From positions 748-53,515 of the forward strand of contig DGPO01000059.1 in the NCBI GenBank assembly GCA_002390485.1: a stretch of DNA of 52,768 nucleotides. The letters run 5' to 3'. Numbering within the stretch: the first letter of the stretch is position 1; the number at the start of each line of letters is the position of its first letter. Both the position numbers and the translations under genes were made by a program. Positions 46,104 to 52,768 of the stretch are shown in pieces. Below the pieces are notes generated by a model. The model was not told where the DNA came from and made no database searches. It saw nothing but the letters and a program-made list of their open reading frames with translations. This stretch comes from Halieaceae bacterium UBA4438 (lineage in GTDB: Bacteria > Pseudomonadota > Gammaproteobacteria > Pseudomonadales > Halieaceae).

Positions 46104-46757
46104 ATGAAGTTAGCCGATGACGCGTCAGGCGCGGTATCAAAACGCTCTGCAATGACGCTTTTCTCTGATAGCTCGAGCCACTACAGCCATCGCGTGCGTA
46201 TTGTTTTAGCCGAGAAGGGTGTTTCGGTCGATCTTGTCGAGAGTGTAGATGGTGTTCCCGCTGCCGAGCTTGGTGACCTTAACCCCTACAATACGATGCC
46301 AACACTGATTGACCGAGACCTGATTCTCTACGAGTCAAAAGTGATGATGGAGTATTTGGACGAGCGATTCCCTCACCCACCGCTGTTGCCCGTGTACCCG
46401 GTGGCGCGAGCTGAGAGCCGGCTGTTTATGTATCGGGTAGAGCGCGACTGGTGCTCGCTCGTGGATACGATACTTAATTCCTCTGACAAGTCGGCTGTGG
46501 CCGTCGCGCGCCGTGACCTCGGCGACAGTCTGACTGCTCTTTCGCCTATTTTTGCCGAGAAATCATTTTTCATGAGCGAAGACTTTACGCTCGTAGACTG
46601 TTGTATTGCGCCGATCTTATGGCGTCTCCCTGCACTTGGCATTGAAATTCGGGCAAGCAAACAGACAAAGCCGTTGTACGAGTACATGGAACGCTTGTTC
46701 AGTCGCGAGGCCTTCCAAGAGAGCCTGTCGGTTACAGAACGAGAAATGCGGCTGTAG
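46104..46757 (+). CDS. sspA: Stringent starvation protein A
   Basis: SspA binds RNA polymerase and alters transcription in starvation. The 217-residue product has a glutathione-transferase fold: SHRVRIVLAEKGVSVDLVE in part (RVRIVLAEKGV), LNPYNTMPTLIDRDLILYES in part (NTMPTLIDRDL), and the surface-pocket region MEYLDERFPHPPLLPVYPVARAE in part (RFPHPPLLPVYPVARA), the strongest family signature. ATG 46104 follows GGAG. It precedes sspB, and both follow the pet genes as in Pseudomonas. Confidence 0.97.
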   Translation: MKLADDASGAVSKRSAMTLFSDSSSHYSHRVRIVLAEKGVSVDLVESVDGVPAAELGDLNPYNTMPTLIDRDLILYESKVMMEYLDERFPHPPLLPVYPVARAESRLFMYRVERDWCSLVDTILNSSDKSAVAVARRDLGDSLTALSPIFAEKSFFMSEDFTLVDCCIAPILWRLPALGIEIRASKQTKPLYEYMERLFSREAFQESLSVTEREMRL

Positions 46758-46772
46758 GAAAGGGGAGCTTGA

Positions 46773-47168
46773 GTGACGCCCAGTAAACCCTACGTTGTTC
46801 GAGCTATCTACGATTGGATCGTCGATAACAATTGCACTCCGCACGTACTCATTGATGCTCATAGTGAGGGGGTCATGGTTCCGCTCGACTACGTCACAGA
46901 GGGCCAAATTGTTCTTAATATCTCGCCCACGGCTGTGGTGAGCTTAAACCTTGGCAATGACGCGATCGCATTCAGTGGTCGCTTCGGTGGCGTTCCAATG
47001 GAAGTATTTCTTCCACTAGACAGTGTCTTGGGAATCTACGCGCGTGAGAACGGTCAAGGCATGATATTCGAGGATGACGATGACCTCGATGGATCTAACC
47101 CGCCTCCTGAGCCTGACCCCATTTCGCCACGAAGCGCTCGGAAACCCTCGCTTAAATTAGTAACCTAG
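46773..47168 (+). CDS. sspB: ClpXP adaptor SspB
   Basis: SspB tethers ssrA-tagged proteins to ClpXP. The 131-residue product has the substrate-binding fold beginning KPYVVRAIYDWIVDN, with HVLIDA, NISPTAV and AFSGRFGG. An acidic flexible linker leads to a C-terminal RKPSLKLVT that resembles the ClpX-binding tail. It starts at GTG 46773 with GGGGAG upstream, 15 nt after sspA. Confidence 0.96.
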   Translation: MTPSKPYVVRAIYDWIVDNNCTPHVLIDAHSEGVMVPLDYVTEGQIVLNISPTAVVSLNLGNDAIAFSGRFGGVPMEVFLPLDSVLGIYARENGQGMIFEDDDDLDGSNPPPEPDPISPRSARKPSLKLVT

Positions 47169-47175
47169 GTTTCAA

Positions 47176-47718
47176 CTAAGTCCCAAACAAATGCACTTCA
47201 ACGAGGCGCGCAATGGCGAGCGCGGAGATGTTTGAGAGGCTAAAGCGTAGTTCGGTATTTGTCTCAGATAAGTTGAGGCTGGCCCCCGGCCCCTGCGCCC
47301 CCACCCAGCAACTCTGTACGCCCCGTTGTTCTGCGGCGGCAAGGATTGTTTGCGTCGCGGTGCCGCTCATTTGAGAGCCCCAGACAACGGCGACGTCGCC
47401 CGGCTGGCCAAGAGATTTAACTTCTTTAGCAAGCCACTGACTGGCGGAGTCGATGGGATCTGCGTGCTCCGCTGTCAGCCTAATGATCGGCAATGTCGGG
47501 CGTTCTGGGCCGAGTCCGTCACGGATTAAGTGGTAAAAAGCCGACGCTGGCGCGGCATCTAGACCTATGCCCACCGAAAAGACTTTCCGTTCTGACACTA
47601 TGGCGTTTGCGATTTGCGAGGCGATGTTTTCCGATGCGTCAACGATGGTGTCCGCAGAGAGGCTGAGGTATTCGATGTGCTCGTGAAAGAGCTTAGAGAT
47701 CAGGTCGAAGTTACTCAT
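47176..47718 (-). CDS. SIS-domain protein, divergent DiaA/GmhA-like
   Basis: The 180-residue product has a single SIS-like domain and sits where diaA lies in relatives, after yraN and lpoA. DiaA promotes DnaA assembly at oriC; GmhA isomerises sedoheptulose 7-phosphate. The phosphosugar-loop normally read as GNGGSA or GNGTSA is SVGIGLDAAPAS here, and the second loop STRGNS is WGSQMSGT. Enzymatic sugar isomerase activity is therefore doubtful. The retained GPERPTLPIIRL and LGQPGDVAVV support the family. The BON lipoprotein gene dolP is absent between it and sspB (7-nt gap). Confidence 0.75.
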   Translation of the reverse strand: MSNFDLISKLFHEHIEYLSLSADTIVDASENIASQIANAIVSERKVFSVGIGLDAAPASAFYHLIRDGLGPERPTLPIIRLTAEHADPIDSASQWLAKEVKSLGQPGDVAVVWGSQMSGTATQTILAAAEQRGVQSCWVGAQGPGASLNLSETNTELRFSLSNISALAIARLVEVHLFGT

Positions 47719-47725
47719 AAGATCA

Positions 47726-48160
47726 TTACTCGGTCGCGGTAAACGCCGCTTTCAGCCAACGGATTTGAGTGTGTTGGCCGTGGGTATCAATGCCGATGAT
47801 GTCAAATCGGCAGGTGCGATGGCAATAGGCGGGGTGGTCAGACCGAAAAGTATGTGCTGTTTGTATGATTTTGTGTTGCTTCCTCGGTGTAACAGACGCG
47901 ACTGCGCTTCCAAACCGACTCGCGCGGCGATACCGCACTTCAACAAAGACGAGGACCTCTTGGTCCATTGCCACCATGTCGATTTCGCCAAAGCGGCTGT
48001 GGAAGTTCGTGTCAATAACCTGAACGTTCCGCGCGGCAAGAAATGTGCACACATAGCGTTCCCACCACAAGCCCTCTGATTTGATGGCGTCCTCCCCCGT
48101 CAAGATGATTGACTGGGAAGTGTCGCTACAAAATGCGCGCTTTACCTCTGGTGAAAACAA
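47726..48160 (-). CDS. yraN: YraN (UPF0102) nuclease-fold protein
   Basis: The 144-residue product has the UPF0102 features WWERYVCTFLAARN, the endonuclease-like GEIDMVAMDQ with VFVEVRYRR, and RFDIIGID. The D-x(n)-ExK-like arrangement suggests a restriction-endonuclease fold, but its role is unknown. The start is unsure: ATG 48160 overlaps lpoA by 35 nt, and TTG 48103 is possible. It sits 7 nt from the DiaA-like gene in a conserved lpoA-yraN-diaA order. Confidence 0.88.
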   Translation of the reverse strand: MFSPEVKRAFCSDTSQSIILTGEDAIKSEGLWWERYVCTFLAARNVQVIDTNFHSRFGEIDMVAMDQEVLVFVEVRYRRASRFGSAVASVTPRKQHKIIQTAHTFRSDHPAYCHRTCRFDIIGIDTHGQHTQIRWLKAAFTATE

Positions 48161-49934
48161 CGGGTTTTAATCTTCGCCGAACATTCCCACCTGAATCGAC
48201 CCGCAGATCACCCGTATTGCCGAATACGACGGTCCCAGGAGTCCCTTGTGCCTGCTCAAAGTGATCCACGAAAGCAGCCGCGTCCAGACCCAAGGCGTGC
48301 AGCGGAAGCTTATCGGCTAACGTCGCGTCCAACGCGCTCGGAGGTAAGACAAACTTAATCCCGTTGAGGTCTCGGTTGGTGATGCTCCGGTCAGCCTGGA
48401 AGACGTTGGAGGGCGCGAAGACGGGCAGCTTACCGGCGTAGTGGAATCGAAGAAGCGGTCTGACTTCGCGAGCCATTTGTGGGGTGGGAGCGAGCAGTAT
48501 GACGCTGTCTATATCTTTACGTCGCCGTGCCTGGGTGTCAACGGGCGCCTCAAAGGCTCGTTCAATATCAGTAATTCGCGCTTCACTGCTGAGTGTATTT
48601 AAGCTGCGCGCAATCGTCGTATTGTCGCGCTCGTCAGGGCTCGTGAGCGCTGTTTCGCGGATCGTTCCACCCAGTTGCGTCCAGACCCCCGAAAACGCCG
48701 TTCGCATTCGGGCGCCCCATGCCGAGTCTGGAGCGATAACCAGCGGCGCACGCAGGCCCTCGGACCATGCCAGGAGCGCAATTTGCTCGGCTTCATCATC
48801 GGGTGCCAAACTCATGCTCAGCATATTGAAATCTTCTTCAATAGCGGCAGGTGTGGCATCTTGGGGGCCTCTGTTTAGCGCCAGAACAGGAATGGGTAGC
48901 TGGCTGATGCCATTGAGTTCAGCAACGCGCTCTTTGGTGAGAGGGCCGATAACAAAATCTGCACCGGCCTCGAGTGCTTGGACATAAGCGGCTTTCCCGG
49001 TGACCGCCGCTTCAGTGTCGATGGTGATGACGTCGGGTCGTAACGTTGGATCACGAAATTGCGTGTACAAGCCCTCGATAACGCCATTGAGTGCACTTTG
49101 CCCCGCGTTTTTGAGTCTTCCGCTCAGTGGCAGGAGTACGGCAATTCGGGTTGGTATCTCGGCGTTGAGCCACGCCGAAAGCCCGGACGGTAATTGGACC
49201 ATGTTACTGGGAAGTACGGGGTGCTCAGCAATCCAGCGCAATAGGGCTGGTCGGCCCTGGCGGAAGGCGCGATTAAGCGATAGCCAGGCGTGCCAGTCAC
49301 TGCTGGGCTCGGTACGACGCAGTTCTGAGGCGAGGCGCTGCACTGAAGCCTCTGAGATCAGGTCGAAGACGGTTGAATGGCTGATCTGACTGTCTGTATC
49401 TGGCGCCAAGCGAAGTCGATCGAGTGCTACTTTCGCCGCCTCAATGGGCTGTTGAGACTCTTGGAATCGTCTCTGACGCTCTGAGAGCAGCAAGTCATGC
49501 TCTTGAATGCTGTTAAATGAGATCGCGTCTAAAAACCGATTGGACTGCCTGAGGTCGCCGCGGAGCCATAAGAGCTGCGAACGAATAAACTGTTCTGTCT
49601 TTGGAGAAATGTCTGCCTCGGTTAGGGCGTCGAGCTCCGTCTGCGCAAACAGCCAGCCCCGCGCGCTCGACATATCTTGACTCCATGCAATGATGCGCGT
49701 GTCCAAAGTGTCGTCTTGGGTGATGCCGGGCGACGTCTCCTGCCGACTGGGAATGGGATAAGCGGTTTGCTGATTACTGGCGCTTTTGGGCTCGGTGGGA
49801 GAGGTCGTGGTACAAGACGACGTGGCAAGGACAACAGCAGTCAGGACCGCCAATCGATGCAGTTGTGCAGATAAAGTGCCATTATGTCCTGCTCCCGCAG
49901 GGTCTTTTAACGTCATTGTAGAGAAACCACTCAT
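48126..49934 (-). CDS. lpoA: LpoA (LppC/YraM), activator of PBP1A
   Basis: LpoA is an outer-membrane lipoprotein that reaches through peptidoglycan to stimulate PBP1A. From ATG 49934 the product has 602 residues, with a lipobox ending at Cys41 (LATSSC), an N-terminal helical TPR-like domain, and a C-terminal periplasmic-binding-protein fold that begins RIAVLLPLSGRLKNAG. ATG 49916 is another start. GGATGG lies just before 49934. The longer open frame to 50033 runs into rsmI on the other strand and is not supported. Confidence 0.92.
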   Translation of the reverse strand: MSGFSTMTLKDPAGAGHNGTLSAQLHRLAVLTAVVLATSSCTTTSPTEPKSASNQQTAYPIPSRQETSPGITQDDTLDTRIIAWSQDMSSARGWLFAQTELDALTEADISPKTEQFIRSQLLWLRGDLRQSNRFLDAISFNSIQEHDLLLSERQRRFQESQQPIEAAKVALDRLRLAPDTDSQISHSTVFDLISEASVQRLASELRRTEPSSDWHAWLSLNRAFRQGRPALLRWIAEHPVLPSNMVQLPSGLSAWLNAEIPTRIAVLLPLSGRLKNAGQSALNGVIEGLYTQFRDPTLRPDVITIDTEAAVTGKAAYVQALEAGADFVIGPLTKERVAELNGISQLPIPVLALNRGPQDATPAAIEEDFNMLSMSLAPDDEAEQIALLAWSEGLRAPLVIAPDSAWGARMRTAFSGVWTQLGGTIRETALTSPDERDNTTIARSLNTLSSEARITDIERAFEAPVDTQARRRKDIDSVILLAPTPQMAREVRPLLRFHYAGKLPVFAPSNVFQADRSITNRDLNGIKFVLPPSALDATLADKLPLHALGLDAAAFVDHFEQAQGTPGTVVFGNTGDLRVDSGGNVRRRLKPVVFTRGKARIL

Positions 49935-49966
49935 TTTCCATCCGATTGTACGTAGAGGAGCGTGAA

Positions 49967-50797
49967 TTGAAAGCCGCATTGTATGTTGTGCCCACACCAA
50001 TCGGTAACTTTGAGGACATGACGCTTCGCGCAATAAGCGTGCTGCAGGGCGTGGATCTTATTGCGGCTGAGGATACGAGACATTCGCGGATGCTCTTGAG
50101 TCATTACGATATCGACACGCCTATGACAAGTTTTCACGAGCACAGCGGCGAGGCGGTCGTTACTGATGTCGCCAGCCGCATCGAGCAGGGACAAGCCGTT
50201 GCATTAATTAGCGATGCCGGAACACCGCTCGTATCTGATCCCGGGTACGTCCTGGTAAGGTCCGTGCAAGATCGGGGCCTGTCGATTGTCCCCCTGCCTG
50301 GCGCGTGTGCCGCTGTGACTGCACTCAGTGCTGCGGGCTTGCCAACCCATAGTTTCCGGTTCGAGGGTTTCCTCTCGGCCAAACGCGGTCCGCGACGCTC
50401 CCGCCTAGACGCACTTAAGTCAATTGATTCAACACTGATCTTCTATGAGGCCCCACACCGGATTTTGGATTTGTTGAGTGACATGCTCGAGATCCTCGAG
50501 CCCGATCGCGAAATTTGCATTGCTCGAGAAATTACAAAAACATTTGAAACTATTCGTCGTGGGTCGATTGCGGAAATTTATGCCTGGGTGGGCAGTGATT
50601 CAAACCAGCAGCGAGGCGAGCTTGTCGTGATGGTGGCGTCACGGCAGGAGCAAGCAAGCACGGTAAGTGACGCGGCGTTAAAGCTGCTTTACCGGCTCTC
50701 GGACGAGTTACCACCTCGGAAAGCTGCACAGCTTGTGGCCGATCATTACAAACTGAAATCGCGCGCGCTTTATCAGTTACTGCTAGATCGAGAGTAA
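49967..50797 (+). CDS. rsmI: 16S rRNA (cytidine1402-2'-O)-methyltransferase
   Basis: RsmI methylates C1402 of 16S rRNA in the P site, together with RsmH for N4-methylation of the same base; rsmH is at the end of this window. The 276-residue product has LYVVPTPIGNFEDMTLRA in part (VVPTPIGNFEDMTLRA), AEDTRHS, LISDAGTPLVSDPGY and the C-terminal family region. It starts at TTG 49967 with GAGGAG at 49955-49960 and a 6-nt spacer; the frame is open upstream to 49946. It is divergent from lpoA, 32 nt away. Confidence 0.96.
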   Translation: MKAALYVVPTPIGNFEDMTLRAISVLQGVDLIAAEDTRHSRMLLSHYDIDTPMTSFHEHSGEAVVTDVASRIEQGQAVALISDAGTPLVSDPGYVLVRSVQDRGLSIVPLPGACAAVTALSAAGLPTHSFRFEGFLSAKRGPRRSRLDALKSIDSTLIFYEAPHRILDLLSDMLEILEPDREICIAREITKTFETIRRGSIAEIYAWVGSDSNQQRGELVVMVASRQEQASTVSDAALKLLYRLSDELPPRKAAQLVADHYKLKSRALYQLLLDRE

Positions 50798-50839
50798 TCG
50801 TTTGTTGAGTCTGTTCCTTGCGGGTGCTAGCGTACGCGT

Positions 50840-51180
50840 GAGTCAGTTAGACGGCCGCTGTAACTCCGGTTACAGAGGAAAGTCCGGGCTCCAACGGGTC
50901 AGAGCGCCAGGTAACGCCTGGGGGGCGTGAGCTCACGGAAAGTGCAGCAGAAAGGAAACCGCCCATGTGTTTTGTGGGTAAGGGTGAAAAGGTGCGGTAA
51001 GAGCGCACCGCGCGGCTGGTAACAGGCGTGGCGATGGTAAACCCCGCTCGGAGCAAGACCAAATAGGGATCCTTATGCCGTGACCCTCGGCGGATCCGGG
51101 TAGGTCGCTACAGGCGTCTGGTGACAGGCGTCGCAGATGAATGGCCGTTCTCGACAGAACCCGGCTTATCGACTGACTCT
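50840..51180 (+). ncRNA. rnpB: RNase P RNA, bacterial type A
   Basis: RNase P RNA is the catalytic core that cuts 5' leaders from pre-tRNA. The closing stem pairs GAGTCAG (50840-50846) with CTGACTC (51173-51179). Conserved core sequences are present in order: GAGGAAAGTCCGGGCTCC near 50875, GGTAACGCCTGG, AGGGTGAAAAGGTGCGGTAAGAG, GCGCGGCTGGTAACA (quoted in part), AGCAAGACCAAATAG, and ACAGAACCCGGCTTATCG near the 3' end. Length about 340 nt is typical. It lies between rsmI and mraZ as in Pseudomonas. Confidence 0.97.
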
Positions 51181-51186
51181 TCTGTG

Positions 51187-51215
51187 CACCCCCGTAAAAG
51201 GGGGTGTTCTTTATA
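51187..51215 (+). terminator. Rho-independent terminator of rnpB
   Basis: CACCCCC (51187-51193), loop GTAAAA, GGGGGTG (51200-51206) form a 7-bp stem followed by TTCTTTATA and TTTTTT a little later. It lies immediately after the RNase P RNA. Confidence 0.8.
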
Positions 51216-51407
51216 CTTTTTTAGAATATAAAACTAATTTTCAATTACCTTTCCTGCTTCTGGCATAGAAAGTATCTCCAACACCCACCTAATAGACTGA
51301 CTTTTTTCTTAATTACCGTCCTCATAAGCCTCGAAAAAAACCGCCGATTTGTTGCCGAGAGGCGCATATAAGGTGCTGAAATACTTAGAGATTTTTATTT
51401 CAAGACA

Positions 51408-51436
51408 TTGACCCTCCGTCGTCACGTTGTTAAGGT
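51408..51436 (+). promoter_or_regulatory. Possible mraZ (Pmra) promoter
   Basis: TTGACC at 51408-51413 and TAAGGT at 51431-51436 are 17 nt apart. This is a fair -35 and a poor -10 match. The -10 would touch the first MraZ-box repeat, which would suit autorepression. The space from 51207 to 51430 is AT-rich and has no gene that I can see. Confidence 0.35.
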
Positions 51437-51470
51437 GGTGATTAGTGGGAGAAAGTGGGTAATTGGGGAA
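51436..51470 (+). promoter_or_regulatory. MraZ operator: 10-bp phased TGGGN repeats
   Basis: TGGTG (51436), TGGGA (51446) and TGGGT (51456) begin exactly 10 bp apart, and a shifted or degenerate fourth unit lies in TTGGGGAA (51463-51470). MraZ of E. coli and Mycoplasma binds direct TGGGN repeats with 5-nt spacers upstream of its own gene. The array ends 38 nt before the mraZ start. Confidence 0.75.
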
Positions 51471-51507
51471 TTAACCTGCTTTTTTTTGAAATAAGTGGAG
51501 GTTTGTG

Positions 51508-51957
51508 GTGTTTAGGGGAGTACAGCACATCAATCTTGATGCGAAAGGGCGATTGTCTGTCCCTGCGCGTCAACGCGAGTTGCTTCTCGATATCAGTGCG
51601 GGCTCCGTGGTCGTGACCATCGATACACAGTCTTCATGTTTGGTGTTGTATCCCTTACGCGAGTGGGAGCGCATTGAGCGCGATGTTCAAGACCTGCCCA
51701 CACTCAACCCTGCGGTTCGACGCTTCCAGCGGCTTGTGCTGGGTTATGCCAGTGATCTTGACCTTGATGGAAATGGTCGGGTGTTGTTGCCTGGCGCGCT
51801 GCGTGAGTACGCGCAGCTCGACAAGCGCGTGGTGTTGGTCGGACAGGGGAATAAGCTCGAGCTTTGGTCTGAGCCCCTTTGGGAGGCTGAGTGCAAAGCT
51901 GCATTGGCGGCCGACGGCGACGAGTTGCCTGCCGAGCTCCTAGGGCTGAAGCTTTGA
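51508..51957 (+). CDS. mraZ: MraZ, transcriptional regulator of the dcw cluster
   Basis: MraZ is a ring-forming AbrB-like DNA-binding protein that represses its own division/cell-wall operon. The 149-residue product contains two related SpoVT/AbrB-like halves, each with a DxxGR element: LDAKGRLSVPAR and LDGNGRVLLPGA. GTG 51508 is chosen because GGAGG at 51497-51501 lies 6 nt upstream and it gives the family N-terminus MFRG; GTG 51505 is the alternative. It overlaps rsmH by 4 nt (TTGA). Confidence 0.97.
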   Translation: MFRGVQHINLDAKGRLSVPARQRELLLDISAGSVVVTIDTQSSCLVLYPLREWERIERDVQDLPTLNPAVRRFQRLVLGYASDLDLDGNGRVLLPGALREYAQLDKRVVLVGQGNKLELWSEPLWEAECKAALAADGDELPAELLGLKL

Positions 51958-52768
51958 ACGATACGGGACATGTTTCCGTATTGCTCGAGGAGTCGGTCGC
52001 GGCCTTGGCTATTAACCCCGACGGCACGTATCTCGATGGGACGTTTGGCCGAGGCGGTCACAGCAAAGCAATCTTAGGTGCCTTGTCCTCTAAGGGCAGA
52101 CTCATCGCGGTCGATAAGGACCCCGCTGCTGAGGCGTCGGCCAAGTCGTTTGCTGACGACTCGAGATTTGAATTTATGGCGGGTAGTTTTGCAGATCTAC
52201 CGGCATCGGTTTCCGACGGCGCGCTCGACGGTATTTTGCTCGACCTGGGCGTCTCGTCACCGCAGCTTGATAACGCGGATCGTGGCTTTGGATTTCGCGA
52301 CGACGGTCCACTGGACATGCGAATGGATACGCGTTCGGGTGTCACTGCTGCGGACTGGATCGCCGTGGCGTCAGAAGCCCAGATCGCTGAGGTGATTAAA
52401 ACGTACGGTGAAGAGCGGTTCGCACGTCGCATGGCATCCGCCATTGTGAAGGTGAGGGCTGAGACCCCGATATCCCGAACTAAGCAGTTGGCCAGCATTG
52501 TCGCCGAGGCAAATCCACGGTGGGAGCCTAACAAACATCCTGCGACTCGGGCGTTCCAGGCCATTCGTATCTATATCAACCGAGAGCTTGAGGACCTAGA
52601 GCTCGCACTCGATCCTATGGTCGCCAAGTTGGCGCCGCGAGGCCGTTTAGTTGTTATCAGCTTTCACTCCCTTGAAGATCGAATTGTGAAACGGTTTATG
52701 CGCAATCAGGCTAGAGGTGAGCAACTCCCTCGGCGCGTGCCAGTGATTGATAGCGATACGGGTAAAAC
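51954..52768 (+). CDS. rsmH: 16S rRNA (cytosine1402-N4)-methyltransferase, 5' part
   Basis: RsmH (MraW) methylates N4 of C1402 in 16S rRNA. The frame starts at TTG 51954 inside the mraZ stop and stays open to the window edge, giving about 271 of an expected 310 residues. It has HVSVLLEESV, the SAM site DGTFGRGGHS, DKDPAA, LLDLGVSSPQLD, RGFGFRDDGPLDMRMD in part (FRDDGPLDMRMD), and ISFHSLEDRIVK. ftsL would follow. Confidence 0.97.
   Translation, partial: MNDTGHVSVLLEESVAALAINPDGTYLDGTFGRGGHSKAILGALSSKGRLIAVDKDPAAEASAKSFADDSRFEFMAGSFADLPASVSDGALDGILLDLGVSSPQLDNADRGFGFRDDGPLDMRMDTRSGVTAADWIAVASEAQIAEVIKTYGEERFARRMASAIVKVRAETPISRTKQLASIVAEANPRWEPNKHPATRAFQAIRIYINRELEDLELALDPMVAKLAPRGRLVVISFHSLEDRIVKRFMRNQARGEQLPRRVPVIDSDTGK

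Noticed and set aside
1..52768. CRISPR arrays, insertion sequences, phage genes, toxin-antitoxin or defence islands
   Set aside because: No repeated spacer structure, transposase, integrase, terminal inverted repeats or known defence motifs were seen; gene content is conserved core.

Overview
This window looks like a chromosomal core segment of a free-living gammaproteobacterium. Gene order closely follows the Pseudomonas-type arrangement: lolB-ispE-tRNA-Gln-prs-rplY-pth-ychF, hemA-prfA-prmC-moeB, rpoN-hpf-rapZ, lptCAB, murA-hisG-hisD, rplM-rpsI-petABC-sspAB, and rsmI-rnpB-mraZ-rsmH. The dense packing, frequent GTG/TTG starts and missing accessory members would fit a streamlined marine lineage such as the OM60/NOR5 (Halieaceae) group, but that placement is inference from memory. 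I see no insertion sequence, prophage, CRISPR array, integron or toxin-antitoxin module.

Layout. (1) 1-6989: the tail of arfB on the plus strand, then a minus-strand block reading from right to left: TPR lipoprotein, lolB, ispE, tRNA-Gln, prs, rplY, pth, ychF, tRNA-Met. (2) 7077-11042: hemA, prfA, prmC and moeB on plus. (3) 11039-15147: MATE transporter, rhlB-like helicase, cysZ and smr, in alternating orientation with abutting convergent ends. (4) 15148-18340: gatCAB on minus. (5) 18542-25340: mreBCD, maf and yhdP on plus. (6) 25301-34311: one long minus-strand series, reading yrbG-kdsD-kdsC-lptC-lptA-lptB, rpoN-hpf-rapZ, mgtE, darP. (7) 34463-38611: mlaC, ibaG, murA, hisG and hisD on plus. 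(8) 38623-42295: degS/algW, a Nif3-like gene, zapG and zapE. (9) 42374-47168: rplM-rpsI, then petA and a fused petBC, then sspA-sspB. (10) 47176-52768: a DiaA-like gene, yraN and lpoA on minus, then rsmI, RNase P RNA, mraZ and the truncated start of rsmH on plus.

The genes fall into a few connected jobs. Envelope building: MreBCD, MurA, LpoA, LptABC, KdsC/KdsD, LolB, YhdP, MlaC, ZapE/ZapG and the mraZ-rsmH start of the division/cell-wall cluster. Translation: Pth, L25, L13, S9, RF1, PrmC, ArfB, GatCAB, RsmI, HPF, DarP, RNase P and two tRNAs. Respiration: the bc1 complex. Histidine and tetrapyrrole synthesis are also represented.

No clearly new defence or mobile system is visible. The most notable points are a single reading frame joining cytochrome b to cytochrome c1; an mreC that seems to start at ATC; a pattern of gene absences from conserved neighbourhoods (ptsN and ptsO, mlaFED and mlaB, tldD and pmbA, rng, hisC, dolP); a 10-bp phased MraZ-box array; and convergent genes whose stop codons overlap or abut in small palindromes.
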